Positions 41,597 through 51,247 are shown, numbered from the stretch's first letter. The stretch: DNA of 64,000 bases from Bacteroidota bacterium (GCA_023422635.1 JAFAGO010000050.1:1-64000); one strand, 5' to 3'. Numbers and translations: made by a program. Notes: a model not told the origin generated them from the sequence alone.

Positions 41597-42463
41597 ATGA
41601 AAGCGGCGATATATACTCAGAAGAACGATTTAGATACGTTTCTTTATCTCAGCAAATTCATTAGCGAGCTGGATAAAAGAGGCGTAAAGTCGGTTATATT
41701 TTCCGGTACTGCAGAGTCGATGCAATTTTCAAAAGAGTTCGAAACATTTTCCAATAAAGATGATCTTAAAAGGAAAGGCGTTGAACTCTTTTTTACATTC
41801 GGGGGCGATGGTACCATTGTTAGTTCACTGCTTTTTATTCAGGATTCAGAAATTCCAATTGTTGGGGTTAATACCGGAAGATTGGGGTTTTTGGCGAGTT
41901 TCACCAAAGAAGAAATTTTTCTAGAATTGGATCAAATCCTTAAGGGCGATTATGGCTTAAGTAAAAGATCGGTTATTGAAGTGGTATCGCTCGGTAAAGG
42001 AATGTTTTTCCCTTTCGCATTGAACGATATCACCATATCTAGAAAAGAAACCACTTCGATGATTACCGTTGATTCTTATATTAACGGTGAATTTTTGAAT
42101 GTGTTTTGGGGCGATGGCGTAATCATTTCTACCCCAACAGGATCAACAGCATACTCACTAAGTTGCGGTGGGCCAATTATTTCGCCCAATAACGAAAACT
42201 TTGTGATTACCCCAATTGCACCGCATAATCTAAATGTAAGACCACTCATTGTAAACGATAACGTGGAAATCCGCCTAAAAGTGGAAAGCCGCGTTCCGCA
42301 ATATTCGCTTTCGCTGGATTCAAGATTAGTTCATATTGATACCAATGTGGAAATTATCATTCGCAAAGCAAAATTTAAAATCCTCCTCGTACAGCCGCAA
42401 AATCTCAGTTTCTACGAAACAATTCGGCAAAAGTTGCTTTGGGGTAAAGACAAAAGAAATTAA
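41597..42463 (+). CDS. nadK: NAD kinase NadK
   Basis: Phosphorylates NAD to NADP with ATP or polyphosphate, 288 residues. The signature FTFGGDGTIVSSL lies at 67-79, followed by GVNTGRLGFLASF (about 94-106). The second half has the conserved VFWGDGVIISTPTGSTAYSLSCGGPII segment in parts near 172-198, which closes the NAD site. The length and both motifs are standard. It is co-transcribed with the CBS-ACT gene. In Flavobacteriia nadK often follows such a CBS gene, from recall. Confidence 0.96.
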   Translation: MKAAIYTQKNDLDTFLYLSKFISELDKRGVKSVIFSGTAESMQFSKEFETFSNKDDLKRKGVELFFTFGGDGTIVSSLLFIQDSEIPIVGVNTGRLGFLASFTKEEIFLELDQILKGDYGLSKRSVIEVVSLGKGMFFPFALNDITISRKETTSMITVDSYINGEFLNVFWGDGVIISTPTGSTAYSLSCGGPIISPNNENFVITPIAPHNLNVRPLIVNDNVEIRLKVESRVPQYSLSLDSRLVHIDTNVEIIIRKAKFKILLVQPQNLSFYETIRQKLLWGKDKRN

Positions 42464-42524
42464 CGGGATATACATAAAATTTAGTAACTTTACAATCCCT
42501 AAAAAAGTTTAAATACACACAGTT

Positions 42525-43595
42525 ATGAGCAGAATTTTTCCGGCAGGTGTTGCCACAGGTAGTTTGGTATCTGAAATCTTTCAGTATGCAAAAGAAAATC
42601 AATTTGCGCTTCCGGCATGTAATGTAATAGGATCCAGTAATATCAATGCAGCTTTGGAAACCGCTGCAAAACTCAATTCACCAATTATTATTCAATTTTC
42701 TAATGGTGGATCGGCTTTTAACGCTGGTAAAGGTTTATCAAATGAAGGCCAAAAAGCTTCAATTTTAGGAGCTGTTGCAGGTGCAAAACATATTCATACT
42801 TTGGCTGAAGCTTACGGAGCAACCGTAATTCTACATACCGATCACTGTGCTAAAAAATTGCTTCCTTGGATGGATGGGCTTTTGCTTGCGAACGAGGAAC
42901 ATTTTGCAAAACACGGTAAATCTTTGTACTCATCTCACATGCTTGACCTTTCTGAAGAATCTTTAGAAGAGAATCTTGAAATTTCAGCAAAATACTTCGA
43001 AAGAATGGCTAAAATGGACATGACTCTTGAAGTTGAAATCGGGGTTACCGGTGGTGAAGAAGATGGAGTTGATAATTCAGATGTGGATGATTCTAAATTG
43101 TATACGCAACCTGAAGATATCGCCTATACTTACGAAAAATTAAACGCAATTTCACCAAACTTTACAATTGCAGCTGCATTCGGTAATGTTCACGGTGTGT
43201 ACAAACCAGGAAACGTAAAATTAACGCCGAAAATTTTAGATAACTCTCAAAAATTTGTTGAAGAAAAATTCGGAACAGGTCCAAAACCAGTAAATTTCGT
43301 ATTCCACGGAGGTTCAGGTTCTACACTTTTGGAAATCAGAGAAGCAATTGGATATGGTGTTGTTAAAATGAATATCGATACCGACTTGCAATATGCTTAT
43401 TTAGAAGGAATTCGCGATTATGTACGTACAAAAGGAGATTACCTTAACGGACAAATCGGTAACCCAGAAGGAGACGATTCACCAAACAAAAAATTCTACG
43501 ATCCAAGAGTTTGGGTAAGAAAAGGAGAAGAAACATTCAGCAAAAGATTAGAAAAAGCGTTTGAAGATCTTAACAACGTTAACACGCTGAAATAA
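42525..43595 (+). CDS. fbaA: Class II fructose-bisphosphate aldolase
   Basis: Zinc enzyme that cleaves fructose-1,6-bisphosphate into glyceraldehyde-3-phosphate and dihydroxyacetone phosphate, 356 residues, the class IIA length. Zinc and substrate residues appear in TVILHTDHCAKKLLPW (about 104-119), LEVEIGVTGGEEDGVDN near 168-184, AAFGNVHGVYKPG with a zinc His near 226, and FVFHGGSGST (about 260-269). A TAACTTTA sequence about 40 bases upstream is promoter-like. It is 24 bases before accD and is probably co-transcribed. Confidence 0.96.
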   Translation: MSRIFPAGVATGSLVSEIFQYAKENQFALPACNVIGSSNINAALETAAKLNSPIIIQFSNGGSAFNAGKGLSNEGQKASILGAVAGAKHIHTLAEAYGATVILHTDHCAKKLLPWMDGLLLANEEHFAKHGKSLYSSHMLDLSEESLEENLEISAKYFERMAKMDMTLEVEIGVTGGEEDGVDNSDVDDSKLYTQPEDIAYTYEKLNAISPNFTIAAAFGNVHGVYKPGNVKLTPKILDNSQKFVEEKFGTGPKPVNFVFHGGSGSTLLEIREAIGYGVVKMNIDTDLQYAYLEGIRDYVRTKGDYLNGQIGNPEGDDSPNKKFYDPRVWVRKGEETFSKRLEKAFEDLNNVNTLK

Positions 43596-43618
43596 TTATA
43601 AAATAATACGATTTAAAT

Positions 43619-44473
43619 ATGGCTTTTGATTGGTTTAAAAGAAAAGCAAAAAACATCACCACTTCCACAGAAGATAAAAAAGATGTTCCAAAAGGACTTT
43701 GGCATCAAACCCCTTCAGGTAAAATAGTGGAGCATGAGGAACTTCGGAGAAACAATTTTGTATCGCCAGAAGATGGTTTCCATGTACGAATTGGCAGTAA
43801 TGAGTTCTACGAAATGCTTTTTGATGAAGCAAATTACAAAGAGCTGGATGCCAATGTGGAAAGCGTTGATATGCTTAAATTTAAAGATACAAAAGCATAC
43901 ACTGATCGATTGAAAGAAGTGAAATCCAAAACCAAACTGAATGATTCCATTCGAAATGCTGTTGGTAAAGTAAACGGCACTGAAATGGTGATTTCTTGTA
44001 TGGATTTTGCATTCATCGGTGGATCATTAGGTTCCGTAATGGGCGAAAAAATTAGCCGCGCAATTGATTATTGTATCAAGCACAAACTTCCATATATGAT
44101 TATCTGCCAATCTGGTGGAGCTCGTATGCAAGAAGCTGCATTTTCTTTAATGCAATTGGCTAAAGTTCAATCCAAACTCGCACAGCTTTCCGAAGCAGGA
44201 CTTCCGTATATTGCCTATCTTTGCGATCCAACTTTTGGAGGAATTACCGCTTCATTCGCAATGACTGCCGATATTATTATGGCGGAACCAGGCGCTTTAA
44301 TCGGTTTTGCTGGCCCAAGAGTTATCCGCGAAACCATCGGTAAAGATCTTCCAGAAGGATTCCAAACTTCAGAGTTTCTTTTAGAAAAAGGATTTGTGGA
44401 TTTTATCGTAAAAAGAACCGATATTCGTGAAACAGTTTCAAAAACGGTGAACTTATTGTATGCAAGAGCCTAA
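43619..44473 (+). CDS. accD: Acetyl-CoA carboxylase carboxyltransferase subunit beta, zinc-ribbon-less
   Basis: Transfers CO2 from biotin to acetyl-CoA to make malonyl-CoA, first step of fatty-acid synthesis; 284 residues. The carboxyltransferase core is clear: AFIGGSLGSVMGEKI (about 130-144), CQSGGARMQEAAFSL (about 162-176) and FGGITASFAM. E. coli AccD carries a four-cysteine zinc ribbon near residues 27-50. Here the equivalent stretch (GLWHQTPSGKIVEHEELRRN) contains no cysteine, so the ribbon is lost while the linker to FHVRIGS is kept. I believe this is lineage-typical. It ends 21 bases before a terminator. Confidence 0.94.
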   Translation: MAFDWFKRKAKNITTSTEDKKDVPKGLWHQTPSGKIVEHEELRRNNFVSPEDGFHVRIGSNEFYEMLFDEANYKELDANVESVDMLKFKDTKAYTDRLKEVKSKTKLNDSIRNAVGKVNGTEMVISCMDFAFIGGSLGSVMGEKISRAIDYCIKHKLPYMIICQSGGARMQEAAFSLMQLAKVQSKLAQLSEAGLPYIAYLCDPTFGGITASFAMTADIIMAEPGALIGFAGPRVIRETIGKDLPEGFQTSEFLLEKGFVDFIVKRTDIRETVSKTVNLLYARA

Positions 44474-44493
44474 TCGTTCGAACCAATAAAGAA

Positions 44494-44530
44494 AAATCTC
44501 ACCTCTTTGCGGGTGGGATTTCTTTTTTTT
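44494..44530 (+). terminator. Rho-independent terminator of accD
   Basis: AAATCTCACC and GGTGGGATTT pair over 10 bases with one T-G wobble and an eight-base loop, followed by CTTTTTTTT. The run ends directly before the ATG of the next gene. Confidence 0.85.
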
Positions 44531-45043
44531 ATGAAAAAAGGAATTAAAGTAATACTAAACGCTCTGAAATCGCTCAGTTTTGGGAAACTTCTAAAGTTGG
44601 CCAAACTCACTGTGCCGCATCCTCTTTTTTCCATCCTTACCGCTTACGCTACTTTAAAAGCATTCGAAATCGCAAGGAAGGAATATCCGAAAACCAATTC
44701 TACCAACGGTATCGGAAATGCTTTTAGACACGCACTTTGGTGCTGTTTAATTATGATGTATTGCTGTAAAATTTCGTCGCCTAAAAAAGCACTTAAATGG
44801 TGTAAAACAATGACGGATTTACACGAAGAATTGTTCCCCAACGAACCTTTGGAAACCAAAATGGATCTTCATAATAATACCGTGGGAATGGATTTGTTTA
44901 TGGAAATGTTACCCGGAATTCATCGACAGTTTTTTGAGAAAAGCTTCTTCATCGAAAAAATTCGGAATAAGCTAAAAACAGCAAAAGTTCTTCAAGATGT
45001 TGAAGATCATTTTGATGGCGATTTGGTGTATTTAAAAGAGTAG
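44531..45043 (+). CDS. Conserved protein of unknown function, DUF6973-like
   Basis: A 170-residue protein from the ATG at 44531. It is basic at the N-terminus and mainly helical. The segment NGIGNAFRHALWCCLIMMYCC (about 59-79) with a conserved Asn-Ala-Phe-Arg-His pattern, and the later LHEELFPNEPLETKMDLHNNTVGM, match a Bacteroidota family that I believe is DUF6973; members carry conserved His and Asp residues but have no known activity. The gene starts directly after the accD terminator, and an eight-codon extension upstream would run through the T-run, so it is rejected. Confidence 0.7.
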   Translation: MKKGIKVILNALKSLSFGKLLKLAKLTVPHPLFSILTAYATLKAFEIARKEYPKTNSTNGIGNAFRHALWCCLIMMYCCKISSPKKALKWCKTMTDLHEELFPNEPLETKMDLHNNTVGMDLFMEMLPGIHRQFFEKSFFIEKIRNKLKTAKVLQDVEDHFDGDLVYLKE

Positions 45044-45106
45044 CACTAAAAATGTGTATTTTCGTTACGCTTTATCCTTCTATTTAATTTCACTGATTTT
45101 CAAAAC

Positions 45107-46183
45107 ATGAAGAAAATTAATAAAATCACCATAAAGGTTGGCAGTAACGTAATCACAAAGTCGAACGGTAAGTTGGATCTTACCAGAATCTCAGCGCTTG
45201 TTGATCAAATTGCGGAACTGCACAAAAACGGAATCGAAGTAATTCTTGTTTCCTCTGGTGCTGTAGCTGCAGGAAGAAGTACTTTGAAAGCGAAAAAGAA
45301 GATGGATGTTGTAGATGAACGACAACTTTTTTCAGCAATTGGTCAAGCAAAATTGATGAATTACTATTGGGACTTTTTCCGAGAACATAATATTGTTGTC
45401 GGGCAAGTTCTTACCACAAAAGATAATTTTTCAAACCGTCGCGGATATTTGAACCAAAGAAATTGCATTCGAGTAATGCTCGATCATAAGGTAATTCCAA
45501 TTGTGAACGAAAACGATGCGGTTTCCGTAACCGAATTGATGTTCACGGATAATGATGAACTTTCTGGTTTGGTGGCTTCAATGATGGATTCGGATGCATT
45601 GCTAATCCTTACCAATGTTGATGGCGTTTTTACGGGAATTCCGACAGATGAAAATTCTAAGTTGATTCGAACTATTAAAAAAGGACAGTCGATTTCCGAT
45701 TACATTCAGAACACAAAATCTCAGTTCGGAAGAGGCGGAATGCTTACGAAGGAAAAGATCGCTCGCAAGATGGTGGACGAAGGTATTGAAGTGTTTATAG
45801 CGAACGGAAAAACCGATGATATTATTTCTAAAGTAGTAAATCAAGAGAACACTTTATGCACTCATTTTGAATCGGTTACAGACGAAATTTCAAGTGTGAA
45901 AAAATGGATTGCGCATAGCGATGGATTTGCGAAAGGCGAAATTATCATCAACGATAATGCAGAAAAGGCACTATTTGGTTCAAAAGCAGTAAGTGTTCTT
46001 CCCGTAGGAATTACGATGATTATAGGAAATTTCGAGAAAGATGATTTAATAAAAATCTATAACGAGTCCAATCGTTACCTTGGTATTGGGAAAGCCAGTT
46101 ATAATTCGGAAAAGGCTTTGGATGTTATCGGTAAGAAGAATCAAAAGCCACTCATTCATTGTGATTATTTGTTTTTGGAATAA
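45107..46183 (+). CDS. proB: Glutamate 5-kinase ProB
   Basis: First enzyme of proline synthesis: phosphorylates glutamate to glutamyl-5-phosphate. 358 residues. The amino-acid kinase domain has IKVGSNVIT (8-16), LVSSGAVAAGRSTL (47-60), IVNENDAVS (about 132-140) and FGRGGMLTKEKIA near 206. A C-terminal PUA domain (about 275-358) is present, as in the E. coli enzyme. Lys and Asp residues for ATP and feedback proline binding fall in these motifs. It precedes proA by 29 bases, forming a proBA operon. Confidence 0.95.
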   Translation: MKKINKITIKVGSNVITKSNGKLDLTRISALVDQIAELHKNGIEVILVSSGAVAAGRSTLKAKKKMDVVDERQLFSAIGQAKLMNYYWDFFREHNIVVGQVLTTKDNFSNRRGYLNQRNCIRVMLDHKVIPIVNENDAVSVTELMFTDNDELSGLVASMMDSDALLILTNVDGVFTGIPTDENSKLIRTIKKGQSISDYIQNTKSQFGRGGMLTKEKIARKMVDEGIEVFIANGKTDDIISKVVNQENTLCTHFESVTDEISSVKKWIAHSDGFAKGEIIINDNAEKALFGSKAVSVLPVGITMIIGNFEKDDLIKIYNESNRYLGIGKASYNSEKALDVIGKKNQKPLIHCDYLFLE

Positions 46184-46212
46184 ATTGATAATCAATTAAT
46201 AAACTCAAAAAA

Positions 46213-47451
46213 ATGAATTGGAAATCGGAAGTAAAAAATGCCGCTCGGGATCTTAATATTTTAGATGAAAATGAAATCAATACTGTACTTACAACATTAG
46301 CAAATTCGATTGATTTTGAATCAGAAAATATTCTAAGAGAAAACGCAAAGGATTTAGCGAAAATGGATTCTGAAAATCCCATGTATGATCGACTTTTGTT
46401 AACGAAAGATCGCTTACAATCTATTGCTGCTGATATTCGAAATGTGGTAAATTTACCTTCGCCTTTATCTAAAATTCTTTCGAAAGAAGTTCGACCTAAT
46501 GGGATTCAAATTTCAAAAATTACGGTTCCTTTTGGTGTGGTTGGCGTTATTTACGAAGCGCGACCAAATGTTACTTTTGATGTGTTTTCGCTTTGTTTTA
46601 AATCGGGAAATGTTTGTGTGTTAAAAGGCGGAACAGATGCTCATTTTTCCAATATTGCGATTGTATCAATTATTAAAAAAGTGCTTAAAAAATTCCACTT
46701 GAATGAAAACTTTGTTACTCTTTTAGATGCTGGTCGAGAAGCTACAGCAACGCTATTAAATGCTGTAGGTTATGTTGATGTAATTATTCCTCGTGGAGGT
46801 AAAAGTTTGATTAACTATGTTCGAGAAAACGCAAAAGTTCCGGTGATAGAAACTGGTGCAGGAGTAGTGCATACCTATTTTGATGTTGAAGGAGATCTGG
46901 AAAAAGGCAAGAAGATTATTTTCAATTCCAAAACCAGAAGAGTGAGTGTTTGCAATGCTTTGGATTGTTTAATCGTTCATAAAGAAAGACTTTCTAACTT
47001 ATTTGAACTTGTTAAAGACCTTATTGGCGAAAATGTGGCATTGTTTGCAGATGAAGAATCGTTTGCTATTTTAAAAGGTAAATATCCGGAAGGTTTGTTA
47101 CAACGCGCAACGGACGAAAGTTTCGGAACTGAATTTCTTTCCTATACAATGGCGATTAAAACGGTTAACAATATTGATGAAGCGCTTTTTCATATTTCTG
47201 AAAATTCTTCACAACACTCGGAGTGTATCATTACGGAAAACGCTGCAACTGCGGAGTATTTCACCAAAAGAGTGGATGCTGCTTGTGTGTATACGAATGT
47301 TTCAACCGCTTTTACCGACGGTGCGCAATTTGGTTTAGGTGCAGAAATAGGAATTTCAACCCAAAAATTACACGCTCGTGGTCCAATGGCCTTGGCTGAA
47401 ATGTGCTCGTACAAATGGATAATTTCAGGTAACGGACAAATTAGGGATTAA
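46213..47451 (+). CDS. proA: Glutamate-5-semialdehyde dehydrogenase ProA
   Basis: Reduces glutamyl-5-phosphate to glutamate-5-semialdehyde with NADPH, 412 residues. Conserved features are VPFGVVGVIYEARPNVT (about 97-113), CVLKGGTDAHFSN, VIPRGGKSLINYVREN and the catalytic Cys in SVCNALDCLIVHKE near 243-256. The C-terminal GAEIGISTQKLHARGPM segment is characteristic. It follows proB and converges with the EF-G paralogue; a minus-strand terminator separates them. Confidence 0.96.
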   Translation: MNWKSEVKNAARDLNILDENEINTVLTTLANSIDFESENILRENAKDLAKMDSENPMYDRLLLTKDRLQSIAADIRNVVNLPSPLSKILSKEVRPNGIQISKITVPFGVVGVIYEARPNVTFDVFSLCFKSGNVCVLKGGTDAHFSNIAIVSIIKKVLKKFHLNENFVTLLDAGREATATLLNAVGYVDVIIPRGGKSLINYVRENAKVPVIETGAGVVHTYFDVEGDLEKGKKIIFNSKTRRVSVCNALDCLIVHKERLSNLFELVKDLIGENVALFADEESFAILKGKYPEGLLQRATDESFGTEFLSYTMAIKTVNNIDEALFHISENSSQHSECIITENAATAEYFTKRVDAACVYTNVSTAFTDGAQFGLGAEIGISTQKLHARGPMALAEMCSYKWIISGNGQIRD

Positions 47452-47494
47452 TCTTTTTACGTTGAAAAGTTTTGTTTTCCAATTCAATACCATT

Positions 47495-47534
47495 AAAAAA
47501 AATAATCTGCCGAAAATTTAATTCCGACAGATTA
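47495..47534 (-). terminator. Terminator of the EF-G paralogue gene
   Basis: TAATCTG and CAGATTA pair at the base of a hairpin with further CG/CG pairing inside. On the minus strand the stem is followed by eight T. Confidence 0.75.
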
Positions 47535-47553
47535 ATGAAAAATGAAATGAAAT

Positions 47554-49677
47554 TTAAACTTCTTCAAGCACCAAATGTTTCTTCATTAAATCGTGCTGTA
47601 CATTTTGTGGAACGAGTTTGTAATCCGAAAACTTCATGGTGAATTTTGCTTTTCCTCCGCTAATCGCACGCAAGGTGGAACCATAATCGTGCATTTCAGC
47701 AAGGGGAACTTCAGCAATTATTTTTTGATAATGTCCTTCAGAATCCATTCCCGAAATCATCGCTCGACGAGTTTGTAAATCGCCCATAATGTCGCCTGTA
47801 TTTTCGTCTGGACAAAGAATTTCTACTTTATAAACAGGTTCAAGTAACTGTGGGCTTGCATTTTGAAAAGCATCTTTAAATGCGCCCGATGCTGCCAGTT
47901 GAAAAGAAATATCATTAGAATCTACACTGTGCATTTTTCCATCAAAAACGGTAACGCGGATATTTTGGCAACGGGATCCGGTGAGTGGGCCTTCATTCAT
48001 TTGCTGCATAATTCCTTTTTTTATCGCTCCAATGTATCGAGAGTCGATTGCGCCACCCACAATACACCAATAAAATGCAAGTTTACCACCCCAAGGCAAA
48101 TCTTCGATTTCTTTTTGTCGAATATTAAATCCTTTCGGCTCTTCCATTTCCTCAAAAAAGTTTTCTACAACCATGTGAATTTCACCAAATTGGCCAGCGC
48201 CACCAGATTGTTTTTTGTGGCGATATTCCGCACTTGATTTTCCAGTGATGGTTTCTCGATAAGAAATTTTTGGATCTGCAAAGTGCATTTTTACCCCAAA
48301 TTCTTTTTCAACCCGCTGTTTGATCAAATCTAAATGAAGTTGTCCTTGGCCATGAAGTATGGTTTGTTTTAATTCTGCAGATTGTTCTACTTGTAAAGTT
48401 GGATCTTCTTCTTCAATTTTATGAAGCGCAGCAATTAGTTTTTCCATATCGGCAGTAGTATCGGTAGAAATTGCTTTGCGAATTCTAGCTTCAGGAAAAA
48501 CCATCGGACGAATTTTTCGATCAATTCCCTTTGTATTTAACGTGGTATTGGTTCGGGAGTTTTTTAGTTTTACGGTAACTCCTAAATCACCCGCTTCTAA
48601 AACATCAACAGGAATTCGGTCTTTCCCTTCTGAAACAAAAAGCTGGGTAATTCTCTCCAACTCTCCATTGTTGGCGTTGATCAATTCATCGCCGGGATGA
48701 ATTTTTCCGGTGATGACTTTAAAATACGAAATCAGGCCTACCTGCGGCTCGGATGCGGTTTTATAAATAAAAAGCGTGGTTTTATCGTTAGCGTCGTACG
48801 CGATTTGTTCGCCGTTTTCTAAAACTCTTTTAGGGCGATCGGCTGGTGATGGAGCGATATCATTTAGGAATCCCATAATTCTTCCGCTGCCCATATCTTT
48901 CAATCCTGACGCAACGAAAAGTGGAAAAAATTGTTGCTGAGCTAGCGCTATTGTGATGCCTTTGGAAAGATCTTCTTCAGAAAGTGTTCCTTCTTCAAAA
49001 TATTTCTCCATCAAACCTTCCTCATTTTCTGCGGCAATTTCTACCAAAGTGTTGTGCATCGCTTTTGCGCGCTCCATTTCGCTTTCAGGAATAGGTTTTT
49101 TTTCAGGTTTTCCACCGTTTGTAGGGAATTCATAAACGACCATTCGCAGTGCATCTAAAATTTGATTGAATCCTTCGCCAGAATTCAGCGGATATTGAAT
49201 GGGTACAAGTTTACTTCCGAAACGTTCTTTGGCTTGTTCTAATGTTTTTTCAAAATCGGCTTTTGGATGATCCATTTGGTTAATCACAAATAGAGCGGGC
49301 GTTTCGTATTGTTCAATATATTCCCAAACCAATTCAGTTCCCACTTCAACTCCCGCCGCAGCATTCAAAACAAGGATCGCCGTATCAGAGATTTTTAAAG
49401 GGGCAATTACTTCTCCCACAAAATCATCAAGTCCGGGAGTGTCGATCAAATTAATTTTGTTGTCTTTCCATTTCACGAACATTTGATGTGAAAAGATGGT
49501 GTTTTCGCGTTCGTGCTCAATTTCAGTATCGTCGGAAACGGTGTTGTGATTTTCAATGGTTCCGCGACGTTTAATCGCTCCACCTTCATAAAGCATCGTC
49601 TCGATGAGGGTTGTTTTACCGCAACCGGGATGGCCGAGTAAAACAACATTTCTTAGATTTTGGGTTTTAGCATTCAT
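47554..49677 (-). CDS. Elongation factor G paralogue (EF-G2-like) with altered GTPase motifs
   Basis: A 707-residue protein with all five EF-G domains. P-loop GHPGCGKT is intact (15-22). Other GTPase features depart from standard EF-G: switch I has ERENTI instead of ERGITI (57-62 region), switch II reads DTPGLDDF with Leu83 in place of the catalytic His, and the base-specificity motif is NQMD (133-136) rather than NKMD. Domains III-V are preserved, including a conserved LPWGGKLAF loop region and the C-terminal YGSTLRAISGGKAKF. The housekeeping fusA is presumably elsewhere. It resembles the EF-G2 class reported to support slow, low-energy translation in Bacteroides; this parallel is from recall. 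It is transcribed alone. Confidence 0.9.
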   Translation of the reverse strand: MNAKTQNLRNVVLLGHPGCGKTTLIETMLYEGGAIKRRGTIENHNTVSDDTEIEHERENTIFSHQMFVKWKDNKINLIDTPGLDDFVGEVIAPLKISDTAILVLNAAAGVEVGTELVWEYIEQYETPALFVINQMDHPKADFEKTLEQAKERFGSKLVPIQYPLNSGEGFNQILDALRMVVYEFPTNGGKPEKKPIPESEMERAKAMHNTLVEIAAENEEGLMEKYFEEGTLSEEDLSKGITIALAQQQFFPLFVASGLKDMGSGRIMGFLNDIAPSPADRPKRVLENGEQIAYDANDKTTLFIYKTASEPQVGLISYFKVITGKIHPGDELINANNGELERITQLFVSEGKDRIPVDVLEAGDLGVTVKLKNSRTNTTLNTKGIDRKIRPMVFPEARIRKAISTDTTADMEKLIAALHKIEEEDPTLQVEQSAELKQTILHGQGQLHLDLIKQRVEKEFGVKMHFADPKISYRETITGKSSAEYRHKKQSGGAGQFGEIHMVVENFFEEMEEPKGFNIRQKEIEDLPWGGKLAFYWCIVGGAIDSRYIGAIKKGIMQQMNEGPLTGSRCQNIRVTVFDGKMHSVDSNDISFQLAASGAFKDAFQNASPQLLEPVYKVEILCPDENTGDIMGDLQTRRAMISGMDSEGHYQKIIAEVPLAEMHDYGSTLRAISGGKAKFTMKFSDYKLVPQNVQHDLMKKHLVLEEV

Positions 49678-49843
49678 GATTTATTGGGATTTGTGCTGGT
49701 AATCAATTTTGAAATGCTAAAAAGGAAACGGCTATCGTTTGATTTTTAGGAACTTAAAGTTACAAAAAAAGCGTGATGCTTTTCTTTTTAAAAAACTGAT
49801 TTTTGTTTGATTTTCTTTACTTTTATAAAAATTTTTTCAAGAG

Positions 49844-51247
49844 ATGGTTTTAAGCAGAATCTGGTCCGCATTTATTATTGTGGCCGTTTTGGTAGCAAGC
49901 GTGAAATATTGGTCGTCCGATCATTTCAAAAGTATTTATAACGATATGGTGGTGGGTAAAAGTGGCGATACAATACAAATTGCAAAACAACCCATCCAAA
50001 GTTTTCAACCGAATATTACCAACGCCCTTTCTAACACAAATGAGTATAATGATGGGCACATTCACTACAAAACCGATTCTTTAAAACAGAATGTTCAGGT
50101 TTATCGCATTCAGGAAACCGATGGTGTGATCGGAACTTCGGAAACTGCTGTTAAAATTTGCCTGGGATTAATTGGAATTATGACGCTTTTCATGGGGTTT
50201 ATGTCGATTGCAGAAAAAGCTGGAGGAATTAACTTGTTGTCGAGATTCATTCAACCGTTCTTTTCTAAATTATTCCCGGAAATACCTAAAAATCACCCTT
50301 CTTTTGGGCATATGCTAATGAATTTTTCTGCCAATTTACTCGGTTTAGATAATGCGGCAACGCCTTTCGGATTGAAAGCGATGGAAAGTTTACAAACTTT
50401 AAATCCAGACAAAGATCGAGCGAGCAATTCGCAAATTATGTTTTTATGTCTGCATGCAGGTGGAATGACTTTAATTCCCGTTTCAATTATTGCAATTCGT
50501 GCTTCTATGGGAAGTAAAACGCCGACTGATATTTTTCTTCCTTGCATGATTGCAACTTTTGCAGCCACAATGGCAGCAATGATTATTGTTTCTTTATATC
50601 AGAAAATAAATTTATTGCAGCCAATCGTAATTGCGTACGTGGGAGCAATTTCTGCAATTATTGGTGGATTGGTTTGGTATCTTACGAAACTAAGTAAAGA
50701 TGAATTGGATACGTTTTCAAAAGTGTTAAGCAACGGCTTAATACTGCTTATTTTCCTTACAATTATATTGGGAGGAATCTATAAAAAAATTAATGTTTTC
50801 GATGCGTTTATCGATGGCGCAAAGGAAGGCTTTTACACTTGTGTGAAAATTATTCCTTATCTCGTGGGAATGTTAATTGCGATATCTCTATTACGTACTT
50901 CCGGTGTTTTTGATGTTCTTATTGATGGCATGAAATGGTTTGCGGGCGTTGCCGGTTTTGATACTCGCTTTGTCGATGGGCTTCCCACAGCGTTAATTAA
51001 ACCTTTATCTGGTTCCGGAGCGCGTGGAATGATGGTGGATACCATGCACACCTTTGGAGCAGATAGTTTTCAAGGGAAACTCTCAGCAGTTTTGCAAGGC
51101 AGTTCGGATACAACATTTTACGTAATTGCCGTTTATTTTGGTGCAGTCGCCATTAAAAATACACGATATACGGTTGTGGCAATGTTACTTGCGGATTTAG
51201 TAGGAATTATAACTTCGGTGGCTTTGGCCTATTTGTTTTTTGCGTAA
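49844..51247 (+). CDS. Nucleoside recognition (Gate) membrane protein, SpmA-SpmB fusion type
   Basis: A 467-residue membrane protein with two Gate (nucleoside recognition) domains, so it equals a fusion of SpmA and SpmB. An N-terminal helix is followed by a periplasm-like segment (about 30-100). First-domain features are LIGIMTLFMGFMSIAEKAGG, NLLGLDNAATPFGLKAM and CLHAGGMTLIP. The second domain has FIDGAKEGFYTCVKIIPYLVG, GLPTALIKPLSGSGARGMM and QGSSDTTFYVIAVYFG. In Bacillus SpmA/SpmB affect spore-core dehydration; in this non-sporulating lineage the substrate and role are unknown. It is followed after 12 bases by a small hypothetical gene. Confidence 0.9.
   Translation: MVLSRIWSAFIIVAVLVASVKYWSSDHFKSIYNDMVVGKSGDTIQIAKQPIQSFQPNITNALSNTNEYNDGHIHYKTDSLKQNVQVYRIQETDGVIGTSETAVKICLGLIGIMTLFMGFMSIAEKAGGINLLSRFIQPFFSKLFPEIPKNHPSFGHMLMNFSANLLGLDNAATPFGLKAMESLQTLNPDKDRASNSQIMFLCLHAGGMTLIPVSIIAIRASMGSKTPTDIFLPCMIATFAATMAAMIIVSLYQKINLLQPIVIAYVGAISAIIGGLVWYLTKLSKDELDTFSKVLSNGLILLIFLTIILGGIYKKINVFDAFIDGAKEGFYTCVKIIPYLVGMLIAISLLRTSGVFDVLIDGMKWFAGVAGFDTRFVDGLPTALIKPLSGSGARGMMVDTMHTFGADSFQGKLSAVLQGSSDTTFYVIAVYFGAVAIKNTRYTVVAMLLADLVGIITSVALAYLFFA

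Noticed and set aside
49767..49783. AAAAGC-GTGAT-GCTTTT hairpin between the EF-G paralogue and the nucleoside-gate gene
   Set aside because: It resembles a terminator, but both flanking genes read away from it, so no transcript would end there; probably chance in A/T runs.
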